Shown here piece by piece: positions 34,901 to 44,590 of a stretch of 64,000 nucleotides of DNA. The stretch spans positions 186,001 through 250,000 of the forward strand of contig JADANN010000202.1 of NCBI GenBank assembly GCA_018806985.1, given 5' to 3'. Position 1 is the stretch's first letter; the number at the start of each line of letters is the position of its first letter. Source of the stretch: Angiostrongylus vasorum (Eukaryota > Nematoda > Chromadorea > Rhabditida > Metastrongylidae). A model generated the notes under the pieces. It was not told the DNA's origin. It made no database searches and saw nothing but the letters and a program-made list of their open reading frames with translations. A program made the translations under genes and the position numbers.

Positions 34901-35957
34901 ATGTCTCTCTTGAGAAACGAGCTTAATAGAAAATGGGCATTTAGTTCACTACTTCTTCTGATAAGAGGAGAATTAGGCGGACAATGATAACCAGGAATTG
35001 TTGCTAGTGTCCTAAACTATGAAATAGCGGCAAATGTTGTGCTAATATTAGGCAAGTTCTTTGAAAGTGAAAGAACTGTAGGGCTGTTTGAACTGTGGTT
35101 GTCGAAGTATTGTGCGCCAGTACTAGTCATAACTTTCGAGTAGTTTTTTTTTGTAGGCAGAATTAGATACCATAGTCGGTCGATTTTTACTATGTATTAC
35201 TTCAGTTTTAGATGGGATGGCGTTCGTGATGTGCATATTTGGCTTTGGGAAACTGGCCACGATTTCTCCTCCGCTATTCAATCTTTCAATTGTGGTACCA
35301 ACAACTTTGTAAAGAACCATATCTTTCGTCGCTTGCGTTGGCTCGGGAGCAAGTCTGCTTCTCACATCGTGGCATTGTTTTATCTTGCCATTTGGCATGG
35401 ATATCATCTAGGATATTTTCTCCTCTTCTTTTTCGAATTCGGATGTGTGATTGCTCAGGAACAAGTAAGAATTTCTTCCACGCTATTCAGGTAGCTTTGA
35501 GGTGTTGTGATATACGTTTATGCGTAAAGTCTTTGGTATACATTGAGCTATTGATGGTGATTACAGCTATACTCCTTGATTGAATGTACTCCTTGCTGGC
35601 GTGATTTTATTGCGAAGCCTGCGGTTAGACCATTGGTTTGGGTTTTCGGTCGCGTTACTGTCATGTACAGTATGGGATTTGGATTCCTATGTTTTGGCCT
35701 TGTTAAGACGAAGTACTGGATTGGGGTAAAAATTACTATACATTGTTCTATAGCTTCATGCTAACGACTTAGAACGATTCCGACTGTGCATATTTCAGCC
35801 ACTGAAGTCATTGTACCTGGTCGGTTTTCTTGTGTTTTTCGTAGCATGGCCGGTTGTTTATCATTCACTGAGAAGGATATTGCCGATGAACCATAAAACT
35901 GTTCAGCAACAACAAACCGTGGGCAAAACAAACAGTGTACCAAAGAAAGAGCTGTGA
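22928..35957 (+). CDS. mboa-6: MBOAT lysophospholipid acyltransferase (LPCAT3/MBOAT5 type)
   Basis: A multi-pass ER enzyme that transfers acyl groups from acyl-CoA to lysophospholipids (Lands cycle). Exons: 22928-23003, 24288-24395, 25016-25123, 26353-26663, 26831-26939, 27532-27618, 27875-27936, 35212-35464, 35567-35725, 35799-35957; about 476 residues, close to vertebrate LPCAT3. Matching landmarks in order: LRLLLCVLAGYP, YDITWTTPYCIMTLR, GPQFSLSKF, RFIGGCTFVVLNQWG, FRLTMYRYCGIWL, WDGVRDVHIWLWE. The putative catalytic Asn is in SFNCGTN (about residue 313) and His in LAIWHGYHLGY (about residue 349). The C-terminus KKEL fits a dilysine ER-retrieval signal. Exon 3 needs one T fewer in the T8 run at 25112-25119 to join exon 4 in frame; every other junction is in phase. 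Intron 7 is 7.3 kb and full of repeats. The symbol reflects the C. elegans orthologue as I recall it; the enzyme class is much surer than one-to-one orthology. Confidence 0.92.
23060..23290 (+). repeat. R2 SINE-like repeat in MBOAT intron 1
   Basis: TTTTATTTACTGCCTGTTAC at the left (a second, inverted tail stub), then GACGGGTGATTGCTGATAGC, the head GCATGGTGTGGTGGTGAACG and the tail AATTTGCAAATATCTTAGC. The segment between head and B-box is shortened. Confidence 0.65.
23494..23742 (-). repeat. R1 tRNA-like SINE in MBOAT intron 1
   Basis: Left edge AAAGCTCTCGGCGTTGATCG, central module CTCCCAGATATGTCTGATAC, then CCGACCCCGGAGGGATGGAA and a truncated head ending GGGCGCG. Confidence 0.7.
24554..24822 (-). 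repeat. R1 tRNA-like SINE in MBOAT intron 2
   Basis: AAAAAAGCTCTCGGTGTTAG at the left, CTCCCAGACAAGTCT-type central module (here TCCCAGACAAGTCTGGTACC), GATCGATTCCACG and a head ending at CAATGCGCTAC. Confidence 0.7.
25211..25498 (-). repeat. R1 tRNA-like SINE in MBOAT intron 3
   Basis: AAGGATAAAGGATAGAGCTC at the left, TCCCAGACAAGTCTGGCACC in the centre and a head ending TGCGCTACATTGGGC. It starts only about 90 bp after exon 3. Confidence 0.7.
26058..26236 (-). repeat. R3 interspersed repeat, 3' half
   Basis: Contains CGCCTGTGGTGGTGACGATA, GGGCAGACTTTGGCCAGGTT and GACGGGCTGTCCAAGTATCC. In base order this is the + reading of R3, so the copy is in + orientation relative to the family consensus used here even though the longest frame across it is on the minus strand. 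Confidence 0.6.
27020..27345. repeat. R5 repeat, head-to-head inverted pair with (GA)n at the centre
   Basis: Left arm: CACAACCACAAAGACGCTGG, GTGGGCTTCGAACCTGCGC, CTATCCACTACACCAACTG. Right arm mirrors it: TGGTGTGGGTATAGCACG, GATTCGAAGCCCAACTG, GAGTTTTGCTCACATCTC. A (GA)n tract at 27169-27190 lies between them. Located in MBOAT intron 5. Confidence 0.65.
28320..28910. mobile_element. Two mariner transposase remnants joined in opposite orientation
   Basis: 28330-28630 reads on the + strand as a broken mariner N-terminal region (FELGR, QRWFGKFRHSEFDLEDE, then VPGHLKKIEKSKK-like). 28640-28890 reads on the minus strand as another mariner N-terminus (YEFKLGRTAAQTVRNI, KVQCWLQKFLRGEFDVEDE). The two differ in sequence, so they come from different insertions. 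Neither has a catalytic domain. Within MBOAT intron 7. Confidence 0.7.
29014..29056 (-). ncRNA. Hammerhead-ribozyme-like motif at the PLE 3' end (left arm)
   Basis: Minus strand: CTGAAGA (29042-29048), a stem-loop of GGCG...TGCC, GAAA (29025-29028), CGTC (29021-29024), then AGCTACG. All core positions agree with a hammerhead; stem I is weak in this copy (two clear pairs). It lies downstream of the endonuclease frame on the same strand. Confidence 0.5.
29243..29890 (-). pseudogene. PLE GIY-YIG endonuclease region, open for 215 codons
   Basis: The longest open frame in the window. Order: N-terminal linker, Cys-bearing segment CPYGRDGDC, GTIYLIS and YIGETG (the GIY and YIG halves), CIRIKEHL with the conserved Arg and His, and LLEAFW containing the expected metal-binding Glu. 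It represents only the C-terminal third of a PLE polyprotein; the reverse transcriptase is missing upstream (higher coordinates). It is therefore a 5'-truncated copy despite the clean frame, and probably not expressed. Confidence 0.75.
30320..30590 (+). pseudogene. PLE GIY-YIG endonuclease region, broken copy
   Basis: Right-arm partner of the frame at 29243-29890. LCIRIKEHLDGKRK, GTHRIQKHSRDGFD and LLEAFWINAKK are readable, but the frame is interrupted before the YIG segment, where a deletion removes the GRPL-type residues. Confidence 0.65.
30803..30850 (+). ncRNA. Hammerhead-ribozyme-like motif at the PLE 3' end (right arm)
   Basis: GGGCT (stem I), CTGAAGG (core with A to G at the last position), GGCG...TGCC stem-loop, GAAA at 30833-30836, CGTC, AGCTAC. 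Stem I can form four pairs including a G-T wobble. The core change suggests an inactive copy. Confidence 0.45.
31045..31420 (-). repeat. R3 interspersed repeat in MBOAT intron 7
   Basis: TTAGAATCGTCCGTCCTCAC to GAGGCGGTGAACCGTTGGGA; the reverse complement is the R3 consensus order. Confidence 0.7.
31421..33423. other. Intronic stretch, nothing recognised
   Basis: Part of MBOAT intron 7. Short frames on both strands (for example 32897-33082 + and 33135-33359 -) match no family I know. Confidence 0.4.
33424..33680 (+). repeat. R1 tRNA-like SINE in MBOAT intron 7, head truncated
   Basis: GGGGCGTGCAGCCACGTGGA, then CATCTCTCCGGGGTCGGCAA, the module CAGACTCGTCTGG, CGCGAGTCATTGTAAAGACC and the end TCCTTTTATCCTTTTA. 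Confidence 0.7.
34260..34635 (+). repeat. R3 interspersed repeat in MBOAT intron 7
   Basis: TTTACCAACCTCATCGTGGC to GGGCCATTCAAGTTTCAAG, with GGGCAGACTTTGGCCAAGCT inside. Confidence 0.7.
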
Positions 35958-36216
35958 TGAGTGATTTCTACTGTCTTGTTATATTTCGTAGGGATTCCTT
36001 GGTTGTTTTCTTAAAACTGTGATGGCTTTTCCTTTAGACTTTACCTATCATTGACTGTTGTCTGGTGTGAAGCGAAGGCTAGCAATGTAATATTTTGTTT
36101 GCAGAGGATATTCTGTTTCTTAATTACTTATAGATCTGAATTTTGATCTTTACTAAGAATATTCTGTTAATTTGAAAGTTGTTATTGTCATGTTTTGGGT
36201 ACCACTTTGATTGTTC

Positions 36217-36222
36217 AATAAA
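36217..36222 (+). terminator. Poly(A) signal of the MBOAT gene
   Basis: AATAAA 260 nt after the stop codon, followed by a T-rich stretch. The next repeat (R3) starts about 60 nt later, so the 3'UTR probably ends here. Confidence 0.6.
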
Positions 36223-36282
36223 GTTTTCCCCACTTCAGTGTAGTTCTTTTACTAAGTAGTTCAAAGTTTTCCTCACAACGCT

Positions 36283-36652
36283 TTACCGCCTCATCGTGGC
36301 TGGGTGTTCCTGGGTGTCGGACTGCGATGTACAGCGGGGATACATCCCCTGGCAGGGTCTCCCAAGCTGAGAAGGAGTTCGGCGTTTCCATCTGGAAGCC
36401 TAGCTAAGAGTAAACCAATACCAGGATCCGCCACCGTCTTGGTATCAAAGTCGCATGGTGGTAAATCACCCTCTGATCCACATGGGCTGCGACTGCCCGT
36501 GGTGGTGAAGACCTGGGGCAGATTTTGGCCAGGTTGTCCTCGGGATTCAAGGGAACCACAATGGCTTAATCAGCAAATCTCCGAAAAAGTGGTGATTATG
36601 ATGGGACCCGCACAACTAGTAATGACGGGCCATTCAAGTATCAAGTAAGTAA
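36283..36652 (+). repeat. R3 interspersed repeat
   Basis: CTTTACCGCCTCATCGTGGC to GGGCCATTCAAGTATCAAGT; well preserved. Confidence 0.75.
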
Positions 36653-37296
36653 GTTCAAAATTTTACAAAAAATGCTGTTTATTCCTGGTTTTCGGTAGAC
36701 CACCAACGGAGCATCTCATCAGAGTTGGATGCTTGTGGTACGTACATCTCAACAGCTCATGCTACTTATTGAAGTTTAGTAGCTCTGTGTTTGTTGGCCA
36801 GTTTTTGCTCTCCAAAGATATGCATCGATCTCATTTCTGCGTCGATTTCCTCTGTCTGTGCTGACATTGCGAAATTCATAGTCCCAGCAAGCTTTCGGAA
36901 CATTATATCTTCTGCAGTTGACCAGTGCTTTCTATTCTTTCACTCGATTATTTGAACCCCATAAAAGCTAAGTGGTGTGTTGTACCTTTCTTTTAGTTTA
37001 CAGTCATGCTTAAAGTTTAAAACGCGCTGTATATCAAACAGTATGGACTTTTTCCCGCTATCTTCGTCATTTATTCGTTGAAAACACGTTAAGTTAGAAA
37101 AGAGTTTAGAAAAATCGGAAACGCTGAAGATTACAAACAAAAAACGCGTGAAGAACAAGTCCACTCCATCATATTAGCGCTATATCTACGCGTACACGCA
37201 CCAGTCCTGTGCGATTAGGGTGGGCAGTTGATGTGCACAGTAAATTGTGGGGCATGTGGCTCAGCCTTTTCTTCATTACGGTCAAATCGACTAGTA

Positions 37297-37800
37297 CTAC
37301 AGGTAATGTAAGGCGCAATTGTCCTGAATAAGCACCTTTGGCAATCTATTGAAGAGAAAATCCGTGATTTTACATGGTCGATGAGAGCCGAGAAGCTTTC
37401 TACTTTTAATTATTACGTGACCTGAAATCACATATATCACAATATATGGACGCAGCAGTTCCTGCCATCGATCGTTTTCTTTTAGTCCACCATCCACAAA
37501 TGGCTTCGAACATTCACTGCATGTGGGTTTGCCAGCAGATTGAGGATATTTTTTTGCTTTCGTGACGAATGTCGCTGAATAATGCTCGAGTCGGTTCTTC
37601 TTAGAATCTTGAGACAGCCATGCTAAGGTGTTTTGATGTAGACTCGAGGAAGTCAGCTTGCCCCGAGCAAGTTGGTGCAAATTACCCCCGGGGCGAGGTC
37701 GAATCGGAGCTTGGGGGGAAGGGTGGTTGAACCAACCAGGCCCATCGCTGAGCGGCATCACTAGCACTGGACTACCCGCTCTCTAGACCTTTAGTATAAT
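37297..37800 (-). repeat. R6 repeat with tRNA-like head
   Basis: Reverse complement starts GAGAGCGGGTAGTCCAGTGC (A-box-like), has a B-box-like CGATTCGACCTCG, and a body shared with 47500-47860 and 52510-52860 (CGACATTCGTCACGAAAGC-like, CCATTTGTGGATGGTGGAC-like). A 156-codon minus-strand frame crosses it, but the shared features are at DNA level, so I do not call a gene. Confidence 0.5.
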
Positions 37801-40379
37801 TGATTTTTGTTCTATTCTTCATAAAGGAGATTTTTTTTTCTTCCTGAAGGAAGTTTTTTTGATAAAATGGTCACTGTGGGATTCAATTTGTATCACTTGC
37901 CAATCTTTTTATAATTTAACAACTTGTAGAACAAAGTGTTCATTCGTTCTGGTGCTCAGGAGAGGTGCATATTTGATAAGGTTCACTGAAGGCGAACGAG
38001 GTGCATCACGTTTTTGTCACGCTATGTTTTACTTACTGTTCTTTCGGACAAAAAGGGAGCTGGGATGGCTCTGCTGTGGCATAGATTTATCCTTAGCTGA
38101 ATAATGGATGAAGATCTTGTGTTCCTGCCCAGGTCGGATCGTCCTGCCTAAAATGATGAGCCACCCGTTGTTCATCGTAGACATTCAGGATGACCTATAA
38201 CTACAATATAGGAGTAAGTCTTCGTTCAGAATTATGTTTTGTCAAAAACGTCTACCTTACTCACGTCTTTCAGATCGTGTTAATGTTTTGTATAGAAATC
38301 GATATTTAACGAGATGCATTTTAAAGACGTTGTGAACTTAATACTCTAATTAGAACAATGTCACATCACAGCGCTTTTGGGGTTGAATCGTTCTTTACAT
38401 GCGTGACGAATCCGGTTTTTGGTGGATAGGCGTCAACAATTCGTTCTCATTTCTGCGTTTTTATTTTCATTCAGTCATGTGTTCGTAATTTCTTTATATT
38501 CGAACGATCTACTATACCTAAATAGGAGATTCATATCCCAACGAGGGCGACGAGTTTACAAATTTCGTCAAAATGATTTCCTGATTTGAAATGATCTGAA
38601 AATGAAAACCTGACCCTGAAAAAACACCTGAAAATGATCTCCTGACAAGTGATTTCCTCAGTATTGGAGAACATATGGTTATGCTAAGATGCTAGTACAA
38701 ACAAATTCACAGATATGTTCGTGATGTTCCCATGACTTCCTATCATCACAAATCTCTCGTAGGTGTCTATGAAAATCGTTCTGATTGACCCATTTGAAAC
38801 CATTCATTATTACTGTTCCCGATTTAAGAATTGGTTTCGCCGTTCATTCCGATAGCTAGCCGTTAAAAAATGATCGTCAATTAACAGTAGTAAACTTACT
38901 GGTGTTCATATTTCTCGCTAAAGTGTCTTTATTTCCTCACAAATTATTCATTCACATAGTGCTTCTCAGCAATTCAAAGTCCTCCTATCAGTACTTATCA
39001 AAGATCTCCAGTGATTTGCTTTTTTTTCATGGGCATGTGATTTTTTCAATCAATTCTACCTGTGACCGATTACAGTCGTCGCCATCATGCCGTTGTTCCT
39101 CCCTTATGGTGTACAACTGGTTTTTGTTAAAACAAGAACACTCAGGGACCATTTCGCCCGAAATTTCGTTGTCGAGCTGGGTTTTCTTCTGTGGTGTCTT
39201 ATCCATAAATCCTTCGAGCAAATTCCTTCAAACCATTCAAGTGTTGGTTCGCAACATGCCTCCTTGACGAGAACGCACGAATTTAGGACCACAACAACAC
39301 GAAATTTTGGTATACTCTCACCCATCTGCGTCAGTGATTTTGTAAAACTTCTTGCTGATAAGCAAAGATTTCTTCGTCATTGGTCAAAAAACCGGCAACT
39401 TACTCTGAAGCTCTTGAATATTTCCTACACTTAGGTCCTTATTTTCTATCCATTCATGTCCTCGTTTCGGTATATATTCATATCGCATATTCGACATTGA
39501 AAACATTTACGCTGATAGTTTCCTGTCGTTTCTTCGTGATAAAACAGTTGTGCTGAAGTGAGAAGAAGTGAGAAAGAACTGCCTTTCACCTACACATTGT
39601 CCTCACCACCCTTTTACAAAAGAGTGCCAGCTTTGAATTGGTCAATTAATCGATTTGTAGAAAATGTTCTCTGATGAATTCGAAACTATGGATGTTGTTT
39701 ACACGGTTTTTTTTTCACACTTTTATCACTGTTAATGTTTTCCTGTAGCAGAACAACAAACATGGTCTGTCCTAATGCGTACAGCTGATGAATGCATATT
39801 GTTCGTCGTATTTAAATGCGAAGATCGTTTTTGAGGAAGCCATCTACTTTTCTAGCTCTGTTTTCCAATGTTTTTTCTTCCATTTTTTGTGTTTGTGTGT
39901 TTTTATAGCAATTTCGTTGTGAGATTCTTTACGGATGTCTAGTAGACTAGATCTGGAGTGGTCTTATAGGGGCCATCCCATGCATTAGAATTCGTGCACG
40001 AGTTCAGCCATAGCACATGTCGCGTGTGAAAAGTAAAATATCCAAACGGGAAAACTGATGAAACGAGACAACTAATAAGACAATTGTCGTACGGCGAAAG
40101 CACTAGAGATTTTTTATTGTCGCACCTTTTTTTTGTTTTTTCATTTGCTGTTTTTTCTTTTTTGTTTGCTAAGGCGTATCACTTTTTGAGCACCTACTGA
40201 GTTCAGATTTGTGGTTTAATAGAGCTCCGCTTTTTTTTTCAAAGTTTTCTCCGTTTTAGTCTTTCTCGTTGGCTTTTCATAGCTATTGATTTATATCATT
40301 TTTCGTGAAATGTATACTGATAAATATACATATATATACACGCAAATATATGTATGTATATACATATATCATCTGTATC
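37801..40379. other. Spacer between MBOAT and nuclear receptor genes
   Basis: No recognised gene. Overlapping frames at 38902-39434 (both strands) are the longest; none gives a known motif. A short CCTGAAAATGA-like internal repetition lies at 38569-38660. Upstream exons of the nuclear receptor could hide here. Confidence 0.4.
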
Positions 40380-43300
40380 ACCTGTAGCCCCGTTGATCGT
40401 CGAGTGGCTCAAGCGGGCGCCAGTAAATCTTCCATTTTTTCCCCTGTCGCGTGCAAGAGTAGAGGTTCTGCTCGCTCTAGGGACTCGTCGAGCACCATAT
40501 CTTTCTTTAGGCCTTTCGTGAAGAACTCTGACCATCGAATCGGTGGTCTTCCTGCAGTACTTTTGACATCCCGAGGAATCCAGTCACTAACGGCTCTTGT
40601 CCATCGGTTGTCATTCAAACGCATTACGTGTCCGGCCCACCTTATCTTCGATTGTTTGGCGTACAGAACGGCATCTTTGATTTTTGATCGCTGAAGTTCC
40701 TCACTTGAAGTCTGACTTGAAGTCGGAGCTTCGGATCCTTTCCCTTACTTGTGTGAAACGGGATACTTTTAGCATCGCGCTTTCGACTGCGCGTTCAATC
40801 ACGCTGAGTGATCTTTCATCCTGCTCACGCAGCGACCAGGTTTCTAACGCATACGTTAGTGCAGGAAGTACCGTTGAGTCGAAAAGGTGGGCACGGAGTC
40901 GGGTGTTCTTTGTTCTCTTCACTACATCCTCGATGCTCTTGAAATTTCCCCAAGCCGCTCGTTTCCTTCTGCTCAGCTCTGGAGCTATCTCGTTCAACAT
41001 GTTGATTTCCCGACCTAGATAGACATAATTGGAGCATTCGGAGATATTCGTTCCGTTGAGCGTGAATGGGACATACAAAAGCAGTCCGTTCCTCGTGAAC
41101 ATCGTTTTTTGTGAGATTTAGTTGAAAACCAATCTATCCACAAGCTCTATCAAAGTCGGCAAGCATACGTTCTGCCTGGATAATGTTTGGTGTTATAAGG
41201 ACGACGTCACCAGTAAAGCGAAGATGATGTAATTGCGGACCATCGATTTTCACTCCCATATTATCCCATTCCAATGCTCGTATGACGTCCTCGAGGGTGG
41301 CGGTAAATAATTTTGGCGATATGGTGTCGCCTTGCGTAACCCATCTTTTGGCATCAATGATAATATCGTTGTAGAATGGTGATACCTTGGTTGTGAAATT
41401 TCTGTGCAACTTACAAAGAATCTTTATGTACTGAATAGGGACTCCATGACTATCAAGGGCTTTCATGACTGCTTCTATTTTAATTCAGGCGAAGGCCTTC
41501 CTTAAATCGAGGAAAATGAGACAGCGGTCTTTTGTACTCTCGTGATACTTCAATGAGTCTTGTTATCGTTTGGATGTGGTCCATCGTATTAAATCCTTTT
41601 CGAAACCCTGCTTGCTCATATGGTTGTCCTTCGTCCAGTGTTCTGTCACTCCTGGAGTGAAAAGTTTGTGAACGACAGACAACAAGCAGATTGGGCGATT
41701 GTCGCCGACATCATGGAGGCCACCCTTTTTGAAGAATACCACATCCTTGCTAGTCTTCCATTGAGTTGAGGCCTTCCATTCAGACAGGTAACGTGTGAAA
41801 GCCGAGCCAGTCTGTTTGCGAGTACTGGATGAAGGTTTTTCAGATGTTCAGATGTTATCCTGTCCAGATCTGGTGCTGTTAGATTTTTTCACCGACGAAA
41901 CGACGTGTCGGACTTTCGGAAAGGAGAAGTGGTGGTGCAGTATATCCATCCTGCTTTATTTCATGTGAGTGTAGAAGGACGTGGCTATCAAAGAGCTCTG
42001 AGTAGTATTCGTGAATGATTTTCTCCATTGCCATTCTGCACGCTATAAATGTTCCGTCTGGGCGTCGGAGTGCAGTCATCTTGCTCTTGTAATTGGCGAT
42101 GCTTCGGTGGGCTTTGCGAATGCTTTTCCCAGCCTCTGCAGCTTCGATTATTACTGCTGCTCTTCTCTCTTTAAGATCTTCTTTTATCGCCTGTCTGCAC
42201 TGTTTTGCGAGTTCGGACGTCAGTTCGCGGTTGCCTGCAGCTCGTGCGATTCCACGCTGGCGTATCAGCTCGACTGTTTCTGGAGACAGACCTCTCTTGG
42301 TGACTTTCGAAGTCCCAGCTTTAATAATATTCCTCGTCCATGTTATCGACAACGGCATCTTCCCAACAGCCGACTAATGAATTGCATAAGTCCCAGTTTG
42401 TGGTGGTTCTGAGACTTCGGTTTTTGAGTTTAATGACTTTTTTCTCCTTTCCGCGAGAAGTAGAATCTTGCACGAAGGAGACTATGGTCTAAAATCGTGT
42501 AGAATTTTGGGACAACAGCGACATCGATTAAGCACAGCCTTCTGCTTACTATGATGTGATCTATTTCGTTATGATACTCTCCATTGGGAGACTACGACGT
42601 CCAGCGTTGATGGATGGTCTTAGTCGCCATGATAAACTCGGGTAGCCCGCTCACCCTGCTCGTTCCATTCCAATCCGTGGGTCCCAATGTGACGTTCTTC
42701 AGACATTCTCCTTGGTCCAATGTTGGGATTGAAATCTCCCGTGATGACCCTGAAGAATGTATGGTCTTCTCTGTAGAACTTCTCCAAGTCCATATGGAAC
42801 GCTTCGACTTCTTCTTCGTCATAGTTTGATGTCGGCGCGTAAACGACGAAGATTGTCAAAGTCGGTATTGATCCACATCTTTTTAATCGTAAACGTCCGT
42901 TTCGGGTTGTAAGCTGTTCGAATGAATCGATGTTCATGGACAAACTGCTGTCGACGAGAACGCCGACGCCTTCGACTCATCTACTGTCGCATGTTCCGAG
43001 GAACAGTTCTTCTTCGGTGTCATAGACGGTGGTGAATGGGTGGCGTCGTATCGTATTGGCCAGTCCGATAATGTCGTACCGTATGCTTCTTGCTTGCGTG
43101 ATCAGGTCTTCTGTTGAGGGCTCAGATGCAAGTGTGCGTGCTTTGTAGGCACAGGTTTCCATCTTAGGCCTTTGCGATTTTAGCAGCCTCTCCGTACTCG
43201 TCCTACCCAAGGCTGCGAAATTGGAGGCGCTTTCGGGGGTCAGGGGAATGAGGCCCGTTTTTTTTTACTGTGTTTAGCATTTTTTGATACACACGTATAG

Positions 43301-43430
43301 CTTGCTGTGCTCTGAACTGTGGGGCTGGGTATACTCACGGGTAGCTTGCCAGGCTCTCCTAGAGTGAACATGGAGCTTATTTGTTGGAGGCGACTTCTAA
43401 CCGCCTCCCCATATATTTGCCTGTCACTTT
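40380..43430 (-). mobile_element. RTE-type non-LTR retrotransposon, most complete copy
   Basis: On the minus strand: apurinic endonuclease from about 43170 ([19 protein letters not shown], then [18 protein letters not shown] and ITGDFN), linker (42360-41880: KQCRQAIKEDLKERRAA), reverse transcriptase (41800-40700: SPFYNDIIID, TQGDTISPKLF, HLRFTGDVVLITPN) and a C-terminal region (TRAVSDWIPRDVK) near 40600. The catalytic FADD box reads FTGD and there are several frame breaks, so it is inactive. The 5' limit is estimated. Confidence 0.85.
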
Positions 43431-43644
43431 ATTGCAGGGTTTTGCCCGAATTGACTCGTAGAATACAATACGCATAGACGAGAACGCACCTACGCACGCA
43501 TGCATGAATGCTCCCTGTAAATACAGAAAGTTTGTGCCAAATCAACGCAGCAGATAGAAGGAGTTCATCCCCTGGATCCACCTGCGTATTTATAAGAACA
43601 TATATGCATATACATAAAATGTTTTTATAAACTGCCTTCCTTCC

Positions 43645-44028
43645 AACGGTTTGCGGCCTCATCGTGTCTGGGAGGTGTTTCTGGGTGTTAGGCTGCGATG
43701 TACAGCGGGGGAGGGGGAGTCGCCCACCAGCAGGGTCTCCCAAGAGGCGTCCGGCATTTCCATCAGGAGGCCTAGTTAAGAGTAAGCCAATACCATGACT
43801 CACCACCATCTTGGTAGCTAGTCGCATGGTGGCAAATTTCTGTCTGATTCACGAAGGCGGTGACTGCTTGTGGTGGTGACGACCTAGGGCAGACTTTGGC
43901 CAGGCTGACCTCGGGACTCTAGGAAGCCACAATGGCTAGACCAGCAGAGCTCTGAAAAAAACGGAAATTGTGCTAGGGCCAGCACAACCAGTGAAGATGG
44001 GCGATCCAAGTATCCAACTAAGTAAGTA
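43645..44028 (+). repeat. R3 interspersed repeat
   Basis: CAACGGTTTGCGGCCTCATC to GGGCGATCCAAGTATCCAAC. Abuts the next element. Confidence 0.7.
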
Positions 44029-44039
44029 TAAACTGCCTT

Positions 44040-44077
44040 TGTTGAGGTGATGCGAGGTTGGTACAAGTTGTCGTTGT

Positions 44078-44137
<60 letters not shown>

Positions 44138-44345
44138 CGTTGTTGTTGTTATTCGATGGCTGACTTTTCGGCGATTTCGCCTTGCTCTTCCTTTTCTTTA
44201 TTATCTCGTCGTCATCATCGTCTTCGACTCGTCAATCCACGTGAGCAGCACGCGGATGGTCCCACACGCAACAGCACGGCTCTGAGGAAGGCGAAATCAC
44301 CGAGACGTCAGCCGTCGGACAACACCGAAAAAAACAACACAACAA
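44040..44345. mobile_element. Inverted-repeat element with (GTT)n arm and hammerhead-like ends
   Basis: Left end TTGTTGAGGTGATGCGAGG matches the left end of the element at 21206. Next come about 30 GTT-type units (44064-44150), a minus-strand CGATGGCTGACTTTTCGGCG hammerhead remnant, a centre of about 100 nt and a plus-strand hammerhead-like motif, then AAC-rich sequence. The right terminal repeat seen at 21490 is lost. Confidence 0.55.
44276..44315 (+). ncRNA. Hammerhead-ribozyme-like motif with perfect 6-bp stem I
   Basis: ACGGCT (44276-44281), CTGAGGA (44282-44288), stem-loop, GAGA in place of GAAA (44302-44305), CGTC (44306-44309), AGCCGT (44310-44315). ACGGCT and AGCCGT are exactly complementary, as stem I requires. 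One core base differs (GAGA). Confidence 0.5.
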
Positions 44346-44590
44346 CAACAATTTGCATAGTGAGCTATTGCAGAAACACTTTTAGCATCTCTGTGTTACC
44401 TTCCGATCCACAAATCCTGATGACTGCCCGTGGTTATTTGGTGTTTTCCGTTAGGCCACTTTCTAGTTCGCTCTTCTTTCATTTCGGAAAGCATGCTTAT
44501 ACGCTTGTAAATTTCTGTTTTTTTCACTCGAATTCTGTGAACTTTTATGATATGATGGGTGATTAGTGGACTTTTTCTACTCTGTTGCAG

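Noticed and set aside
38902..39434. Overlapping frames of 110-120 codons on both strands
   Set aside because: No motif, no plausible splice framework, and neither strand is clearly better.
40305..40694. A 129-codon + frame
   Set aside because: Antisense shadow of the RTE C-terminal region next to an AT-rich tract.
44058..44285. A + frame that is mostly poly-valine
   Set aside because: Produced by the (GTT)n run of the inverted-repeat element, not a protein.
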